Assembly: GCF_016767715.1 (NCBI RefSeq) | Contig: NZ_CP050145.1 | Coordinates: 558,001-622,000 of the forward strand | Direction: 5' to 3' | DNA length: 64,000 nt | Source of the DNA: Mycobacteroides chelonae | Lineage (GTDB): Bacteria > Actinomycetota > Actinomycetes > Mycobacteriales > Mycobacteriaceae | Part shown: one piece after another, positions 24,682 to 34,605 of the stretch | Layout: every line of letters begins with the position of its first letter | Numbering within the stretch: the first letter of the stretch is position 1 | The notes under the pieces: generated by a model | Told to the model about the DNA's origin: nothing | The model's input: only the letters and a program-made list of their open reading frames with translations | The model's database searches: none | Translations under genes and position numbers: made by a program

Positions 24682-26361
24682 CTACTTCCCGGCGATATCG
24701 AGCGCCGCGAGGTAGCCCCATGTCATGGCCGGACCAATGGTGGCGCCGGGGCCGGCGTAGGTGTGACCCATCACCGGGGTGCTGACATTGCCTGCGGCGT
24801 AAAGGCCTTCGATGATGCTGTTGTCATCGCGCAGCACCCGGCCCTGGACGTCGGTGCGCACGCCACCCTTGGTACCCAGATCGCCGGGCACCATCTTGGC
24901 CGCGTAGAAGGGCCCCTTCTTGAGTTCACCCAGATTTGGGTTCGGCTTGTTCGTCGGGTCTCCGTAATAGCGGTCGTAGGCGCTCTTACCGCGGCCGAAG
25001 TCCTCGTCGGTACCGCTGCGGGCGAAGCCGTTGAACCGGTCGACGGTCGCCTTGAACTCCTCGACGGGCAGATTGGCCTTCGCCGCGAGCTCTTCGATGC
25101 TGTCGGCCTTGACGATCACGCCGGATTCGATCCACTTGCTCGGAATCTTTTGTCCCGGCTGCAATCCGGCGAAAATGTACCGGTTGCGGTACTCCTGGTC
25201 GAAGACCAGCCATGCGGGCAGGTTCTCGCCGGGGCCCGCGCCCTGGCCGTACTCGCCTCCATACATGCGGTGGGTGGCCTCGACATAGGGCAGCGACTCG
25301 TTCATGAACCGCTTACCGGATGCGTTGACGATGATGGACCCGGGGGAGTTGCGCTCGGACAGCGCGAACCACGGCCTGCCGACCAGCGGAACTGTTGGGC
25401 CCCACCACGAGTCCTCCATGAACTCCAGCGCGGCGCCGAGCTTTTCTGCCGCCAGGATGCCGTCGCCGGTGTTGGCCTTGGCACCGACCGTCCACTCGGT
25501 GGTGATGGGGGCGCGCTGGTACTTCACGCGCATCTGCTCGTTGTGCTCGAACCCGCCGGAGGCCAGGATGACGCCCTTGCGTGCCCTGATGACCGTCGGC
25601 TCGGAAGCCTCCGAAGAACCGCTCTCACGCACATAGACGCCTTTGACCGTGCCGTTCTCGAGGTAGAGATCGGTCAAAGCGGTGTTGAGCTTGACCGGAA
25701 CGCCGGCGTCACGCAGACCGATGCGCAACGCGGCCGAAAGGGCCCGTCCCATGCCGACGAGTTTCTTGCCGGTGCCCTGCGCCCAGAAGGTGCGCACGCC
25801 CACGCGCAGGCTGCGCAGCACACCACGGGGATGGCGCTTGAGCTGGTTTAGCCGCACATAATCCTGCTGGCGTACGACGACATTCAACGGGACCTTGCCG
25901 TAGGGAGGCTCCAGGTTGGGCAGCTCGTCGCCAAGCTTCTTGGCATCGAAAGGCTTGGGTTCCACCGAGCGGCCGGTCGAACGCCCGCCGGGGGCCTCGG
26001 GGTAGTAGTCGGAGTAGTTGGGCACCCAGTCGAGCTTGAGCGGAGAGTTGGCCAACACGAAGGAGAGCATCTCTGGGCCGCGATCGAGGTAGGTGTCGAT
26101 CTTCTCGCGGGGGACGACATCGCCGATGATGGTGTAGAGGTACTCGCGGGCCGCCTCGGGGGTGTCGCTCTGGCGGGCCTTCTTGAGCACCTCGTTGTTG
26201 GGGATCCAGACGCCGCCGCCGGAACGCGCGGTAGATCCGCCGAAGTGGGGGGCCTTCTCGATCAGTACGGTGCTCAGCCCGTTGTGTGCCGCGGTGAGCG
26301 CCGCAACCATGCCGGCGCCACCACTCCCGACGACGACGACGTCGTACTCCTGCTCAGTCAT
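24682..26361 (-). CDS. kstD: KstD, 3-ketosteroid delta1-dehydrogenase
   Basis: 559-residue FAD enzyme that introduces the C1-C2 double bond in ring A, which triggers ring B opening together with KshAB (not in the window). The N-terminal Rossmann motif is VVVVGSGGAGMVAAL with acidic IEKAP following. NYSDYYPE and the C-terminal GHTYAGPGATIGPAMTWGY contain the tyrosine and glycine expected in the KstD active site (Tyr487/Gly491 in the Rhodococcus enzyme). The ATG at 26361 begins MTEQEYDVVVVG. A KstR operator begins only 2 bp upstream of it. Confidence 0.92.
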   Translation of the reverse strand: MTEQEYDVVVVGSGGAGMVAALTAAHNGLSTVLIEKAPHFGGSTARSGGGVWIPNNEVLKKARQSDTPEAAREYLYTIIGDVVPREKIDTYLDRGPEMLSFVLANSPLKLDWVPNYSDYYPEAPGGRSTGRSVEPKPFDAKKLGDELPNLEPPYGKVPLNVVVRQQDYVRLNQLKRHPRGVLRSLRVGVRTFWAQGTGKKLVGMGRALSAALRIGLRDAGVPVKLNTALTDLYLENGTVKGVYVRESGSSEASEPTVIRARKGVILASGGFEHNEQMRVKYQRAPITTEWTVGAKANTGDGILAAEKLGAALEFMEDSWWGPTVPLVGRPWFALSERNSPGSIIVNASGKRFMNESLPYVEATHRMYGGEYGQGAGPGENLPAWLVFDQEYRNRYIFAGLQPGQKIPSKWIESGVIVKADSIEELAAKANLPVEEFKATVDRFNGFARSGTDEDFGRGKSAYDRYYGDPTNKPNPNLGELKKGPFYAAKMVPGDLGTKGGVRTDVQGRVLRDDNSIIEGLYAAGNVSTPVMGHTYAGPGATIGPAMTWGYLAALDIAGK

Positions 26362-26362
26362 G

Positions 26363-26376
26363 TAGAACACGTTATA
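26363..26376. promoter_or_regulatory. KstR operator at the kstD start
   Basis: TAGAACACGTTATA fits TnnAACnnGTTnTA. It is almost adjacent to the kstD start codon and 121 bp from the divergent FAD gene, so bound KstR would cover the kstD ribosome-binding or transcription-start region. Confidence 0.85.
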
Positions 26377-26497
26377 GAATTGAGGCGGCCCGGCGCTACC
26401 GGCGCTGGCCTGTGGTTTCACCGTCTCGACACTTTGATGTTGCGGTGAAAACAGAAACTTGTTGCTGTTTTGGCCAAATGACGGTGAGGGAGGCCTA

Positions 26498-28108
26498 GTG
26501 CCGGGTGATGTCGAGGTGCCCGCGGTGCCTTCCTCGGATGTCGTCATCGTCGGGTACGGGGTCGCGGGGGCGGCCGCCGCACTGGCCGCCCTGGAACGCG
26601 GCGCATCGGTGACGATCCTGGAACGGTTCGACGGCGGCGGGGCTTCGGCCATTTCAGGGGGCATTTACTACGCCGGAGGTGGCACCAATATTCAGCGTGA
26701 CGCCGGTGTCGAGGACACCCCGGAGCTGATGATGGAGTACCTGCAGCTTGAAGTCGGAGACGCGGTGAAGCCCGAGACGCTGCAGAGATTCGTCGACGGT
26801 AGCGCGGACACTCTGGATTGGCTCCAAGGTTACGGAGTGCCGTTCGAAGGTTCGCTGGCTCCGTTTAAGACTTCGTACCCCACCAACGACTACTACCTCT
26901 ACTTTTCCGGCAGCGAATCCTCCGGGATGGCGCGAGCCGTCACCCCGCCCCGTCAACGCGGACATCGGGCCTTTGGCCGGGGCGTGTCCGGTAAGGCGCT
27001 GTTCGCACCGTTGGCGGCCTCCGCGGAGCGTTTGGGTGCTGATGTCTGGCGGCAGACCCGGGCCACCGGCCTGATCGTGGAGGACGGTCGTGTCGTGGGG
27101 GTGCGGGGCGTGACGCTGAAGGATGCGCCGGGCTGGGTGCGGCGGGCGTACTCGTTGTTCACGCGGTACGCGACCAAGCCGGGCATCTACTACCCGCCGA
27201 TGCGAAAGGTGCTGGAAGGACCGGCGTACGCGCTGGAGCGCCGGTTCGCTAAGCCCTTCGAGATCCGGGCGAATGACGGGGTGATCTTGTCTTCGGGTGG
27301 GTTCATCGCGAACCGCGAACTGATCGAGCGTCATGCTCCCGCCTATCGGGACGGGTTGCAGCTCGGCACCGCCGGTGACGACGGGACTGCCTTGACGCTC
27401 GCGGAGCCGTTGAACGCGGCCACCGGGCATCTCGACGAGATCTCGGCCTGGCGGTTCATCGTGCCGCCCGCGGCCTTCCTCGGCTCGCTATTGGTAGATG
27501 CCAAGGGGCAGAGGATGATTGACGAGTCCCGATATGGCGCCGCATTGGGTAAGGAGATCGTGCGCACGGCAGGAGGGGTGGGCTATCTGGTTGCCGACAA
27601 GGCGCTGGTGAAGCGGGCCCGTCAGCAGTTGGGGTCGCAGACCCTGTGGTTTCAGCGGATCCAGGCCGAAGCGTTCCTGAACGTGGGGCGCAGGAAGGCC
27701 GGGTCCATCGAGGAACTGGCTGCCAAGGCGGGCATCGATCCGGAAGGATTGGCGCGCACCGTGTCCGAACATAATCGGGCCATCGCCGACGGCACCCCTG
27801 ACCCCCTCGGCAAGCCGGACGATATTCGGGTTCCCGTCGCCGAAGGGCCGTTCTATCTGTTCAACGTGTCCATCAAGACCAACATGCTCAATCCGTGTCC
27901 GATGCTGACCCTTGGCGGGCTGGTGGTGGACGAGGAGACTGGTGCCGTGCAGACCACATCGGGCGCGGCGATCCCCGGTCTCTATGCCGCCGGACGTGCG
28001 GCGGTGGGTATCTGCTCCAATTCGTATGTGAGCGGATTGTCCCTGGCCGACTGCGTCTTCTCCGGACGGCGGGCCGGGACTGAGACTGGGAGACACATAG
28101 ATGCTTAG
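26498..28108 (+). CDS. FAD-dependent ketosteroid-dehydrogenase-like flavoprotein
   Basis: 536 residues from the GTG at 26498, which follows GGGAGG. It belongs to the fumarate reductase/KstD-type flavoprotein family: the dinucleotide motif VVIVGYGVAGAAAALAAL, then ERFDGGGASAISGGIYYAGG, and the C-terminal FAD loop IPGLYAAGRAAVGICSNSYVSGLSLADC. It lacks the KstD TYAGPG site and instead has Tyr-Val-Ser-Gly. That recalls the Tyr/Ser pair of delta4-(5alpha)-ketosteroid dehydrogenase, so a role on 5alpha-reduced or similar 3-ketosteroids is possible (inference). It overlaps hsaE by 8 bp and heads the hsaEGF operon. Confidence 0.8.
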   Translation: MPGDVEVPAVPSSDVVIVGYGVAGAAAALAALERGASVTILERFDGGGASAISGGIYYAGGGTNIQRDAGVEDTPELMMEYLQLEVGDAVKPETLQRFVDGSADTLDWLQGYGVPFEGSLAPFKTSYPTNDYYLYFSGSESSGMARAVTPPRQRGHRAFGRGVSGKALFAPLAASAERLGADVWRQTRATGLIVEDGRVVGVRGVTLKDAPGWVRRAYSLFTRYATKPGIYYPPMRKVLEGPAYALERRFAKPFEIRANDGVILSSGGFIANRELIERHAPAYRDGLQLGTAGDDGTALTLAEPLNAATGHLDEISAWRFIVPPAAFLGSLLVDAKGQRMIDESRYGAALGKEIVRTAGGVGYLVADKALVKRARQQLGSQTLWFQRIQAEAFLNVGRRKAGSIEELAAKAGIDPEGLARTVSEHNRAIADGTPDPLGKPDDIRVPVAEGPFYLFNVSIKTNMLNPCPMLTLGGLVVDEETGAVQTTSGAAIPGLYAAGRAAVGICSNSYVSGLSLADCVFSGRRAGTETGRHIDA

Positions 28109-28886
28109 TTCCGAAGTTCGTGAGGCCATCGCCGCCGATTTGGCAGCGGCCGAGCGCACCCGGGTGGCCATCGCGCCGCCTACCGACACGTATCCGGATT
28201 TCGGTGTGGTCGACGCCTATGAGATCCAGCTGATGAACATTCGTTCCCGCCTAGCGGACGGAGCCAAGGTCGTCGGGCACAAGGTGGGCCTATCGTCCGA
28301 AGCGATGCAGAAGATGATGGGTGTCCACGAGCCGGACTATGGGCACCTGCTGGCCGATATGGAGCTGTTCGAGGACGTCGCGGCCTCCGCGTCCAAGTTC
28401 TTGTTCCCGCGGGTCGAGGTGGAGGTCGGATTCATCCTGGCCGCCGACCTGCCGGGTGAGGACTGCACCGAGGATGACGTGCTGGCGGCGACGGCCGCAT
28501 ACGTGCCGTCCATCGAGGTGGTGGACAGCCGGATCACCAACTGGCAGATCAAGATCTGCGACACCATCGCCGATAACGCATCCTCAGCCGGTTTTGTCAT
28601 TGGTAAGCAACGTGTTTCGCCGAAGGACATCGACATCAAGTCGATCGACGCGGTGCTGACCTGCAACGGCGAGAAATTGGCTGAAGGCAGAAGCGATGCG
28701 GTGCTGGGTAACCCGGTGACATCGGTGGCGTGGCTGGCGCGCAAGGTGGCTTCGTTCGGGGTGCGCCTGCGCGCCGGTGACGTGGTGCTGCCGGGTTCGT
28801 GCACGCGGGCATTCGATGCGCATCCGGGGGACGAATTTTTGGCTGAGTTCGCCGGACTTGGTTCGGTCCGACTGGCTTTTGAATAG
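28101..28886 (+). CDS. hsaE: HsaE, 2-hydroxypenta-2,4-dienoate-type hydratase
   Basis: 261-residue hydratase of the MhpD/HpcG family. It hydrates 2-hydroxyhexa-2,4-dienoate, the fragment released by HsaD from rings A/B, to 4-hydroxy-2-oxohexanoate. Family segments: [34 protein letters not shown] (metal-binding Glu residues) and [10 protein letters not shown]. The ATG at 28101 lies inside the end of the flavoprotein gene, showing coupled expression. Gene order hsaE-hsaG-hsaF matches Rv3536c-Rv3534c. Confidence 0.9.
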   Translation: MLSSEVREAIAADLAAAERTRVAIAPPTDTYPDFGVVDAYEIQLMNIRSRLADGAKVVGHKVGLSSEAMQKMMGVHEPDYGHLLADMELFEDVAASASKFLFPRVEVEVGFILAADLPGEDCTEDDVLAATAAYVPSIEVVDSRITNWQIKICDTIADNASSAGFVIGKQRVSPKDIDIKSIDAVLTCNGEKLAEGRSDAVLGNPVTSVAWLARKVASFGVRLRAGDVVLPGSCTRAFDAHPGDEFLAEFAGLGSVRLAFE

Positions 28887-28905
28887 CCGAGGTAGAGGAG
28901 AACGT

Positions 28906-29814
28906 ATGGGTAGCAAGGCATCTGTAGCGATCGTCGGTTCGGGAAACATCAGTACCGACCTGCTGTACAAATTGCAGCGGTCTGAGTGGCTGGAACCGCG
29001 GTGGATGATCGGCATCGACCCCGAGTCCGAGGGCCTCAAGCGTGCCCGCGGCTTCGGGCTGGAAACCTCGCATGAGGGCGTGGACTGGCTGCTGGCGCAG
29101 GATGAGAAGCCCGACTTGGTGTTCGAGGCGACATCCGCGTACGTGCACAAGGCCGCCGCGCCGCGCTACGAGGAAGCCGGTATCCGGGCGATCGACCTGA
29201 CTCCGGCCGCGGTCGGGCCGGCCGTGGTACCGCCCGCGAATCTGCGTGCGCACCTCGATGCTCCCAACGTCAACATGATCACCTGCGGTGGCCAGGCGAC
29301 AATCCCCATCGTGTACGCGGTCTCCCGCGTGGTGGAGGTGGCCTACGCGGAAATCGTGGCGTCGGTTGCGTCGGTCTCGGCGGGTCCGGGTACACGTGCC
29401 AACATCGACGAATTCACCAAGACCACATCCAAGGGTGTGGAAGTGATTGGCGGTGCCAAGCGCGGCAAGGCGATCATCATCCTCAACCCGGCTGACCCGC
29501 CGATGATCATGCGCGACACCATTTTCTGTGCCATCCCGGAGGATGCGGATCGCGATGCGATCGCCGCGTCGATTCACGACGTGGTGAGCCAGGTGCAGCA
29601 GTACGTACCCGGATACCGGCTACTCAACGAGCCTCAGTTCGATGAGCCGTCTGTGGTCAATGGAGGTAACCACGTCGTCACCACTTTCGTGGAGGTCGAG
29701 GGTGCGGGAGACTTCTTGCCGCCGTATGCCGGAAACCTGGACATCATGACCGCGGCCGCGACCAAGGTCGGCGAGGAAATCGCCAAAGAACTTCTATCAG
29801 CGAAGGTTTCGTAA
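28906..29814 (+). CDS. hsaG: HsaG, acylating aldehyde dehydrogenase
   Basis: 302-residue CoA-acylating aldehyde dehydrogenase of the BphJ/DmpF type, oxidising propionaldehyde from the HsaF reaction to propionyl-CoA with NAD and CoA. The Rossmann start is [19 protein letters not shown], and the catalytic cysteine is in [13 protein letters not shown] near residue 127. RBS AGAGGAG precedes the ATG at 28906. It ends 1 bp before hsaF; the two proteins form a channelling complex in known homologs. Confidence 0.92.
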   Translation: MGSKASVAIVGSGNISTDLLYKLQRSEWLEPRWMIGIDPESEGLKRARGFGLETSHEGVDWLLAQDEKPDLVFEATSAYVHKAAAPRYEEAGIRAIDLTPAAVGPAVVPPANLRAHLDAPNVNMITCGGQATIPIVYAVSRVVEVAYAEIVASVASVSAGPGTRANIDEFTKTTSKGVEVIGGAKRGKAIIILNPADPPMIMRDTIFCAIPEDADRDAIAASIHDVVSQVQQYVPGYRLLNEPQFDEPSVVNGGNHVVTTFVEVEGAGDFLPPYAGNLDIMTAAATKVGEEIAKELLSAKVS

Positions 29815-29815
29815 C

Positions 29816-30895
29816 ATGGGTTCGGACACCAGCACTCAGCTCTTGGGCGCCGACGGCGTCTTCTTCGACGCCGCGTGGGATGTGCGGATCACCGATACGT
29901 CATTGCGCGACGGGTCGCACCACAAGCGTCACCAGTTCACCGCCGATGAGGTGCGCGCGATCGTGGCCGCCCTCGACGGTGCCGGTGTGCCGGTCATCGA
30001 GGTGACCCACGGTGACGGTCTTGGTGGATCGTCATTCAACTACGGGTTCTCCAAAACCCCTGAGCAGGAATTGATCAAGCTCGCCGCGGAGACCGCGACG
30101 AACGCCAAGATCGCCTTCCTGATGCTGCCGGGCGTAGGTACCAAGGAAGACATCATCGAGGCGCAGGGCAACGGCGGTTCCATCTGCCGTATCGCCACCC
30201 ACTGCACCGAGGCTGACGTGTCGCTTCAGCACTTCGGGCTGGCCCGTGAGCGCGGGTTGGAAACCGTTGGCTTCCTGATGATGTCGCACACCATCTCGCC
30301 GGAGAAGCTGGCCAAGCAGGCCCGGATCATGGCCGACGCCGGATGCCAGTGCGTGTATGTAGTGGACTCCGCGGGCGCATTGGTGCTCGACGGTGTCGCC
30401 GACCGGGTGGCCGCGGTGGTGGCCGAATTGGGGTCGGATGCTCAAGTTGGTTTTCATGGGCACGAGAACCTCGGTCTCGGCGTGGCCAACTCCATCGAGG
30501 CGGTGCGTGCCGGTGCCAAGCAGATCGACGGCAGCACAAGGCGATTCGGTGCTGGTGCCGGTAATGCTCCGGTGGAGGCGCTGATCGGTGTCTTCGACAA
30601 GATCGGCGTGAAGACGGGCATCGACTTCTTCGATATCGCGGACGCTGCCGAAGAGGTGGTCGCACCTGCGATGCCGGCCGAGTGCCTGCTGGATCGCAAT
30701 GCGCTGATCATGGGCTACAGCGGTGTGTACTCCAGCTTCCTCAAGCACGCCATCCGGCAGGGTGAGCGTTACGGGGTGCCGGCACACCAGCTGCTGCACC
30801 GGGCCGGTGAGCGAAAGCTCATTGGTGGGCAGGAGGACCAGCTCATCGATATCGCATTGGAGATTCAGCGCGAGAACGCCGAAAAGAAGTCGTAG
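29816..30895 (+). CDS. hsaF: HsaF, 4-hydroxy-2-oxohexanoate aldolase
   Basis: 359-residue class II pyruvate aldolase of the BphI/DmpG family that splits 4-hydroxy-2-oxohexanoate into pyruvate and propanal, handing the aldehyde to HsaG. The HMG-CoA-lyase-like barrel starts with [18 protein letters not shown] (catalytic Asp/His and metal ligand). [16 protein letters not shown] carries the two metal-binding histidines. It is the last gene of the KstR-type operon, followed by a 420-bp gap. Confidence 0.93.
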   Translation: MGSDTSTQLLGADGVFFDAAWDVRITDTSLRDGSHHKRHQFTADEVRAIVAALDGAGVPVIEVTHGDGLGGSSFNYGFSKTPEQELIKLAAETATNAKIAFLMLPGVGTKEDIIEAQGNGGSICRIATHCTEADVSLQHFGLARERGLETVGFLMMSHTISPEKLAKQARIMADAGCQCVYVVDSAGALVLDGVADRVAAVVAELGSDAQVGFHGHENLGLGVANSIEAVRAGAKQIDGSTRRFGAGAGNAPVEALIGVFDKIGVKTGIDFFDIADAAEEVVAPAMPAECLLDRNALIMGYSGVYSSFLKHAIRQGERYGVPAHQLLHRAGERKLIGGQEDQLIDIALEIQRENAEKKS

Positions 30896-31317
30896 TCGCG
30901 GCTCGCTATCGTCACCCTGCTGCGGTCGTGATCGCGCCGTCGTGCGCGCGGAGGCACGGGGGTGTCGATCAGGTGCTCGCATACCCGGGCAGGGACGGTT
31001 GCCTGGGTTCTGGTCGAAGACCAGATGCGCCCGCTCGGGAGCGGGAGCTCAGCGTCATACGGCGCCCGTGGCGGCTTAGCCAGTACGGCCTGGTTGCTCG
31101 TGAGGCTCACCCGCAGGCCCTGCTCAGTGGTTACCGCCGGGACGGAGCCGATGCAGGATCGCACCGAACGCTGCGAGGACATCGCCATCTCGCTTAAGCT
31201 GCTGGTTGAGTGCGGGGGTTTATTTGGTTGGGTAACCAGTCTTGGTACCCGTGCGCTAGCAACTGAGTACGATCGAACTCTACGAGTATTTGGCGATTGA
31301 GGAAGGGGAGGGGGACG
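30896..31317. other. 420-bp intergenic stretch, no gene supported
   Basis: Between hsaF and the first EspI-like gene. Several overlapping frames are open on both strands but none has coding-like composition, a ribosome site or a recognisable product. The last part (31301-31316) is a purine-rich GGAAGGGGAGGGGG that would serve as ribosome-binding site for a TTG start at 31318. The remainder presumably holds the promoter; no clear hairpin terminator for hsaF was found. Confidence 0.6.
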
Positions 31318-34300
31318 TTGCCCAAGCAGGATCGTGGTGCACCGGCCCGTCCTCCGTGGCTGCCCGAAGAAGACGAACAACGTGGGTTTCTCCGTTCGTT
31401 GAGGCGCAAGAAGCGCAACGCGGACGATCCCGAGTCGAACGAGGACTCGTTAACCCACGAGACCGGGCACTCCTCCGCTCCCCAGACTCCGGCGCAGAAA
31501 CCGATCACCGATTCCGTCCTGCCGCCAGTTGAGAAGCACGCTGCAGTCGCGCCTCGGGAAGAAACGGCCAACGGGACGACGCCGGTGCCCAACGTGTCGA
31601 AGTACTACACGCCGCCCCGTGCGCCCGAACCGACCGAGCAGCGCCCGCTGACGGCCCCGCAGGAGCCGCCGGCCACCGAGTCGAACGAAAACGTCCCGAA
31701 GCCCGTATCGGCTGAGCCTCGGATCATTACGAGTCCTATTCCGGACATGCAGCCGGAACCGCGGCCAATATCGCAGGTGGAGCAACCGCAGGTGCCTGCG
31801 TCCGATGAGTCCCCGGCAATCCCGGCACCCGAGCCTGCCGCACCCGGAGCCACCCCGGATGTGGAGGCGGTTGCCCCGGCCGCGATCGAAGCGCCCGGAG
31901 ACGTCGCAGATTCACCGGAACCCGTGCCGGTGGCCGAACTGCCGGCGGAGTCGAGCTCCCCCGTACCCACCGCTGATCAGCGCCGCGAGGAGTCCGCCGG
32001 CGCGGACCCGTTCTCGCGTTTCAGCTTGCTCGAAGCGCAACTGCGCCAGATGAGCCTCGACGAAAGCATCACCGACGCTGAACTCGAGCGTCATCGGCGC
32101 CACGCGATGCCCGAATCGGAGGCCACACGCGCTCCGGAGGCCCGTGGTGCACTCAGTTTCACGCCGCCAGAGGCGGTCGATGAGGACGAGGGCGTTGAGG
32201 ACGAGGTCGTCGGGGACCTAACGGAGCCCGCGCAGGTGGCTTCAGACACGCAATCCGCGGGGCCGTCGCCCGCTCCTGCGCTCGGGTTCACGCGCCCCGA
32301 GGCGATCAACCAGTCGTTTTCCGAGACGGAGGAGCCGGAGCCTACGGCCGCCGTCCCGGACGTCGAGTCCGAACCGGAACCGTCCACAGCGCTTACCGCC
32401 GACTCGCTGCCAGAAACGCCCGAGCCCGATGCTCCCGCAGTCGAGGACCTGGCCCCAGAGCCGCCGGCGGAGGAGGAGCCCACCCCGGTATCCGAATACC
32501 CCGCGGAACCGGTAGAGGCGGCGCCGGAAGCACCGGAGCCTGCAGATGCGCCCGAAATCGATGACGTCGATGCGAGAGCGGCTGCACTGCTGCAGCGCAT
32601 CGAAGCTAGACGTGCCGAGCTCAATGAGGAATTGGCCGCGCACGACGCGGCCGACGCGGACGTATCGGTGCCCGAGCCCGAACCCGCGCCATTTGTACCG
32701 ATGATTGCGCCGTGGGCCTCGGTGCCCGAAGTCGCCGGGACCGAGAGCACCGAGCTCAGCACCGGTGCCGAAGAAGCCGCGGAAACGGAAACAGCGGAAG
32801 CGGCGGCGTCCGAACTCGAGGGATTTGCGCCTCTGGTCGACGAGGACATCGTCATCGACCTGCCGGCAGCGGTGTTCGAGGAGACGTCCGCTGACCCCGC
32901 TATTGAAGACGTGGTAGGTCCAGAGCCCGAACTCTCGGATGAGTCGAACGCTTCCGTCGAGCAGGCGCCGGACCCACTGCCTGGCGACGAAATCGCTCAC
33001 ACCGCCGTTGAATCGACGGATGACGCGCCGGTGACGCCCGGGAATTCTTCCGAAGATGCTGCGGTAGAAGGTGATTCGCATATTCAGGCGAACCAAGGCG
33101 ATGCGCATTCGCCGTGGGAGGCCCCGTCGGCTGCCCCGGAGTTCCCGGTGGCGGAACCGCCAGCGCAACCCGCCTACAACGTGCCGCCGCCTGCGCCGCA
33201 ACACGCCGTTCCGCCGCAGCCTGGACCCGAGCATCAGCCTGCGGCTCAGGCACCCCCCGGATGGAACCCGCGTCAGCCGTACCCGGGGCAGTGGCCGCAG
33301 GGCGCTCCACAGGCTCCGGAATCATTTGGTGGACAGCAGTTTTCGCAGCAGCCACCTCCGCAGCCCACCAGTGTTGAGGGTCAATGGCAATGGGTGCCGC
33401 AGCAGCCGCAGGCGCCTCAGCCCCCGGTGTCACAAGAGCAGCTGCCTCCGGGTTACGTGCCACCGCCGCAGGGAGCGGCACCTCCCCCCAACTACCGTGG
33501 GCCGCAGGCTTACCGGATGCCGCCCTCGCTCGACGAAGCTGAGGTCATCAACCGCGGTCGTTACGCGCCCCGGTCCGGCTGGCGCAAGGCGGTGCACAGG
33601 TCCACCGGAGGCCGGGTCAATCCGGGCGATTCACGCAAGGACCGTGAACAGGACCAGCTGCTCGCCAGCATTCGGCAGCCGATCCTCGGCGATTACCGCA
33701 TCGCGGTGCTCTCCATTAAGGGCGGTGTCGGAAAGACAACCACCACACTGGGATTGGGTTCGGCGTTCGCGACAATCCGTACCGATCGGATCATCGCTGT
33801 CGACGCCAACCCCGACCGTGGCACCCTGGCTGAGCGAGTGCGCGACAATTCGACGCAGTCCACCGTCCGCGACCTTCTCAACGACCGGAACATCAGAAGT
33901 TACGCTGATGTGCGCAACCACACGCGGATGGCGACAAGTCGTCTCGAAGTACTTGCCAGTGAGCAGGATCCGGCCGTATCGGAGGCTTTCGGCGAGGTCG
34001 ACTACCGCAATACGATCGACATCCTGCAGCGGTACTACAACATCATTCTGACCGACTGCGGTACGGGAATCATGCATTCGGCAATGGCGGGCGTGCTCGA
34101 CCTTGCTCACACCATTGTGTTGGTGAGCTCGCCGGCCATGGACTCCGCGCGTAGCGCCTCGGCCACCCTCGATTGGCTTATGCAGCACGGACATTCGGCG
34201 CTGGTGCGTGAAGCGCATGTCGTCCTGAGTGCCTCACGTCCTGGATCTGCCGGGATCAAGCTGGACAAGGTCTATGAGCATTTTCAGGCGCGTTGCCGTT

Positions 34301-34458
34301 CCATTCACATGATCCCGTTCGATCCCCACCTCGCCGAAGGCGCCGACGTCGACTTCAATCTGCTCAATGCGGATACCAATGCCGCATACCTGAAGCTGGC
34401 AGGCGCGATCTCCGAGAGTTTTCCGCGGCTTCGTATGCGCGGCGACGAGCAGCGATAA
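31318..34458 (+). CDS. Large EspI-like proline/glutamate-rich MinD/ParA-type ATPase
   Basis: About 1046 residues from a TTG at 31318, which has a strong purine-rich ribosome site. Roughly residues 1-720 are low-complexity, rich in Pro, Glu and Ala and strongly acidic; a Pro/Gln-rich stretch (about 610-725) follows. The conserved block SGWRKAVHRSTGG precedes the P-loop ATPase, whose deviant Walker A SIKGGVGKTTTT is near residue 800. VDANPDRGTLAERV and LTDCGTGIMHSAM (Walker B-like) follow. The architecture is that of EspI (Rv3876) and related ESX-associated MinD-like proteins, but no ESX genes are nearby. It has a shorter tandem paralog at 34606. Function unknown; possible roles are polar localisation or secretion control. 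Confidence 0.8.
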   Translation: MPKQDRGAPARPPWLPEEDEQRGFLRSLRRKKRNADDPESNEDSLTHETGHSSAPQTPAQKPITDSVLPPVEKHAAVAPREETANGTTPVPNVSKYYTPPRAPEPTEQRPLTAPQEPPATESNENVPKPVSAEPRIITSPIPDMQPEPRPISQVEQPQVPASDESPAIPAPEPAAPGATPDVEAVAPAAIEAPGDVADSPEPVPVAELPAESSSPVPTADQRREESAGADPFSRFSLLEAQLRQMSLDESITDAELERHRRHAMPESEATRAPEARGALSFTPPEAVDEDEGVEDEVVGDLTEPAQVASDTQSAGPSPAPALGFTRPEAINQSFSETEEPEPTAAVPDVESEPEPSTALTADSLPETPEPDAPAVEDLAPEPPAEEEPTPVSEYPAEPVEAAPEAPEPADAPEIDDVDARAAALLQRIEARRAELNEELAAHDAADADVSVPEPEPAPFVPMIAPWASVPEVAGTESTELSTGAEEAAETETAEAAASELEGFAPLVDEDIVIDLPAAVFEETSADPAIEDVVGPEPELSDESNASVEQAPDPLPGDEIAHTAVESTDDAPVTPGNSSEDAAVEGDSHIQANQGDAHSPWEAPSAAPEFPVAEPPAQPAYNVPPPAPQHAVPPQPGPEHQPAAQAPPGWNPRQPYPGQWPQGAPQAPESFGGQQFSQQPPPQPTSVEGQWQWVPQQPQAPQPPVSQEQLPPGYVPPPQGAAPPPNYRGPQAYRMPPSLDEAEVINRGRYAPRSGWRKAVHRSTGGRVNPGDSRKDREQDQLLASIRQPILGDYRIAVLSIKGGVGKTTTTLGLGSAFATIRTDRIIAVDANPDRGTLAERVRDNSTQSTVRDLLNDRNIRSYADVRNHTRMATSRLEVLASEQDPAVSEAFGEVDYRNTIDILQRYYNIILTDCGTGIMHSAMAGVLDLAHTIVLVSSPAMDSARSASATLDWLMQHGHSALVREAHVVLSASRPGSAGIKLDKVYEHFQARCRSIHMIPFDPHLAEGADVDFNLLNADTNAAYLKLAGAISESFPRLRMRGDEQR

Positions 34459-34481
34459 GACGAAAGAGGCAGGACAGCAAG

Positions 34482-34604
34482 ATGGTTGACGCTAGAGACG
34501 CCCGGCGGGCTTTTGTCGCCGGTGTGCTCTCGATTGGTATCCCAATCGACCGTCTGGTAACGGACCACGATGTCGTGCTTGGCAATGATGGCGAAGTGAT
34601 CTGA
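34482..34604 (+). CDS. Possible 40-residue protein between the two EspI-like genes
   Basis: ATG at 34482 to TGA at 34604, with AGGCAGGA upstream. The product, MVDARDARRAFVAGVLSIGI and then PIDRLVTDHDVVLGNDGEVI, is compact and not low-complexity, unlike its neighbours. Its stop lies 1 bp before the ATG of the next gene, as expected for a translated operon member. No homolog is recognised. It may also be only a leader reading frame. Confidence 0.5.
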   Translation: MVDARDARRAFVAGVLSIGIPIDRLVTDHDVVLGNDGEVI

Positions 34605-34605
34605 T

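Noticed and set aside
24475..25851. 458-codon plus-strand frame across chsH3 and kstD
   Set aside because: Antisense shadow of two well-supported genes; no motif and no start signal.
30865..31380. 171-codon minus-strand frame in the gap after hsaF
   Set aside because: It extends into both neighbouring genes, has no ribosome site, and its composition does not look coding.
33114..33500. Proline/glutamine-rich segment considered as DNA tandem repeat or CRISPR-like array
   Set aside because: Repetition is at amino-acid composition level only; no regular unit or spacer pattern in the DNA.
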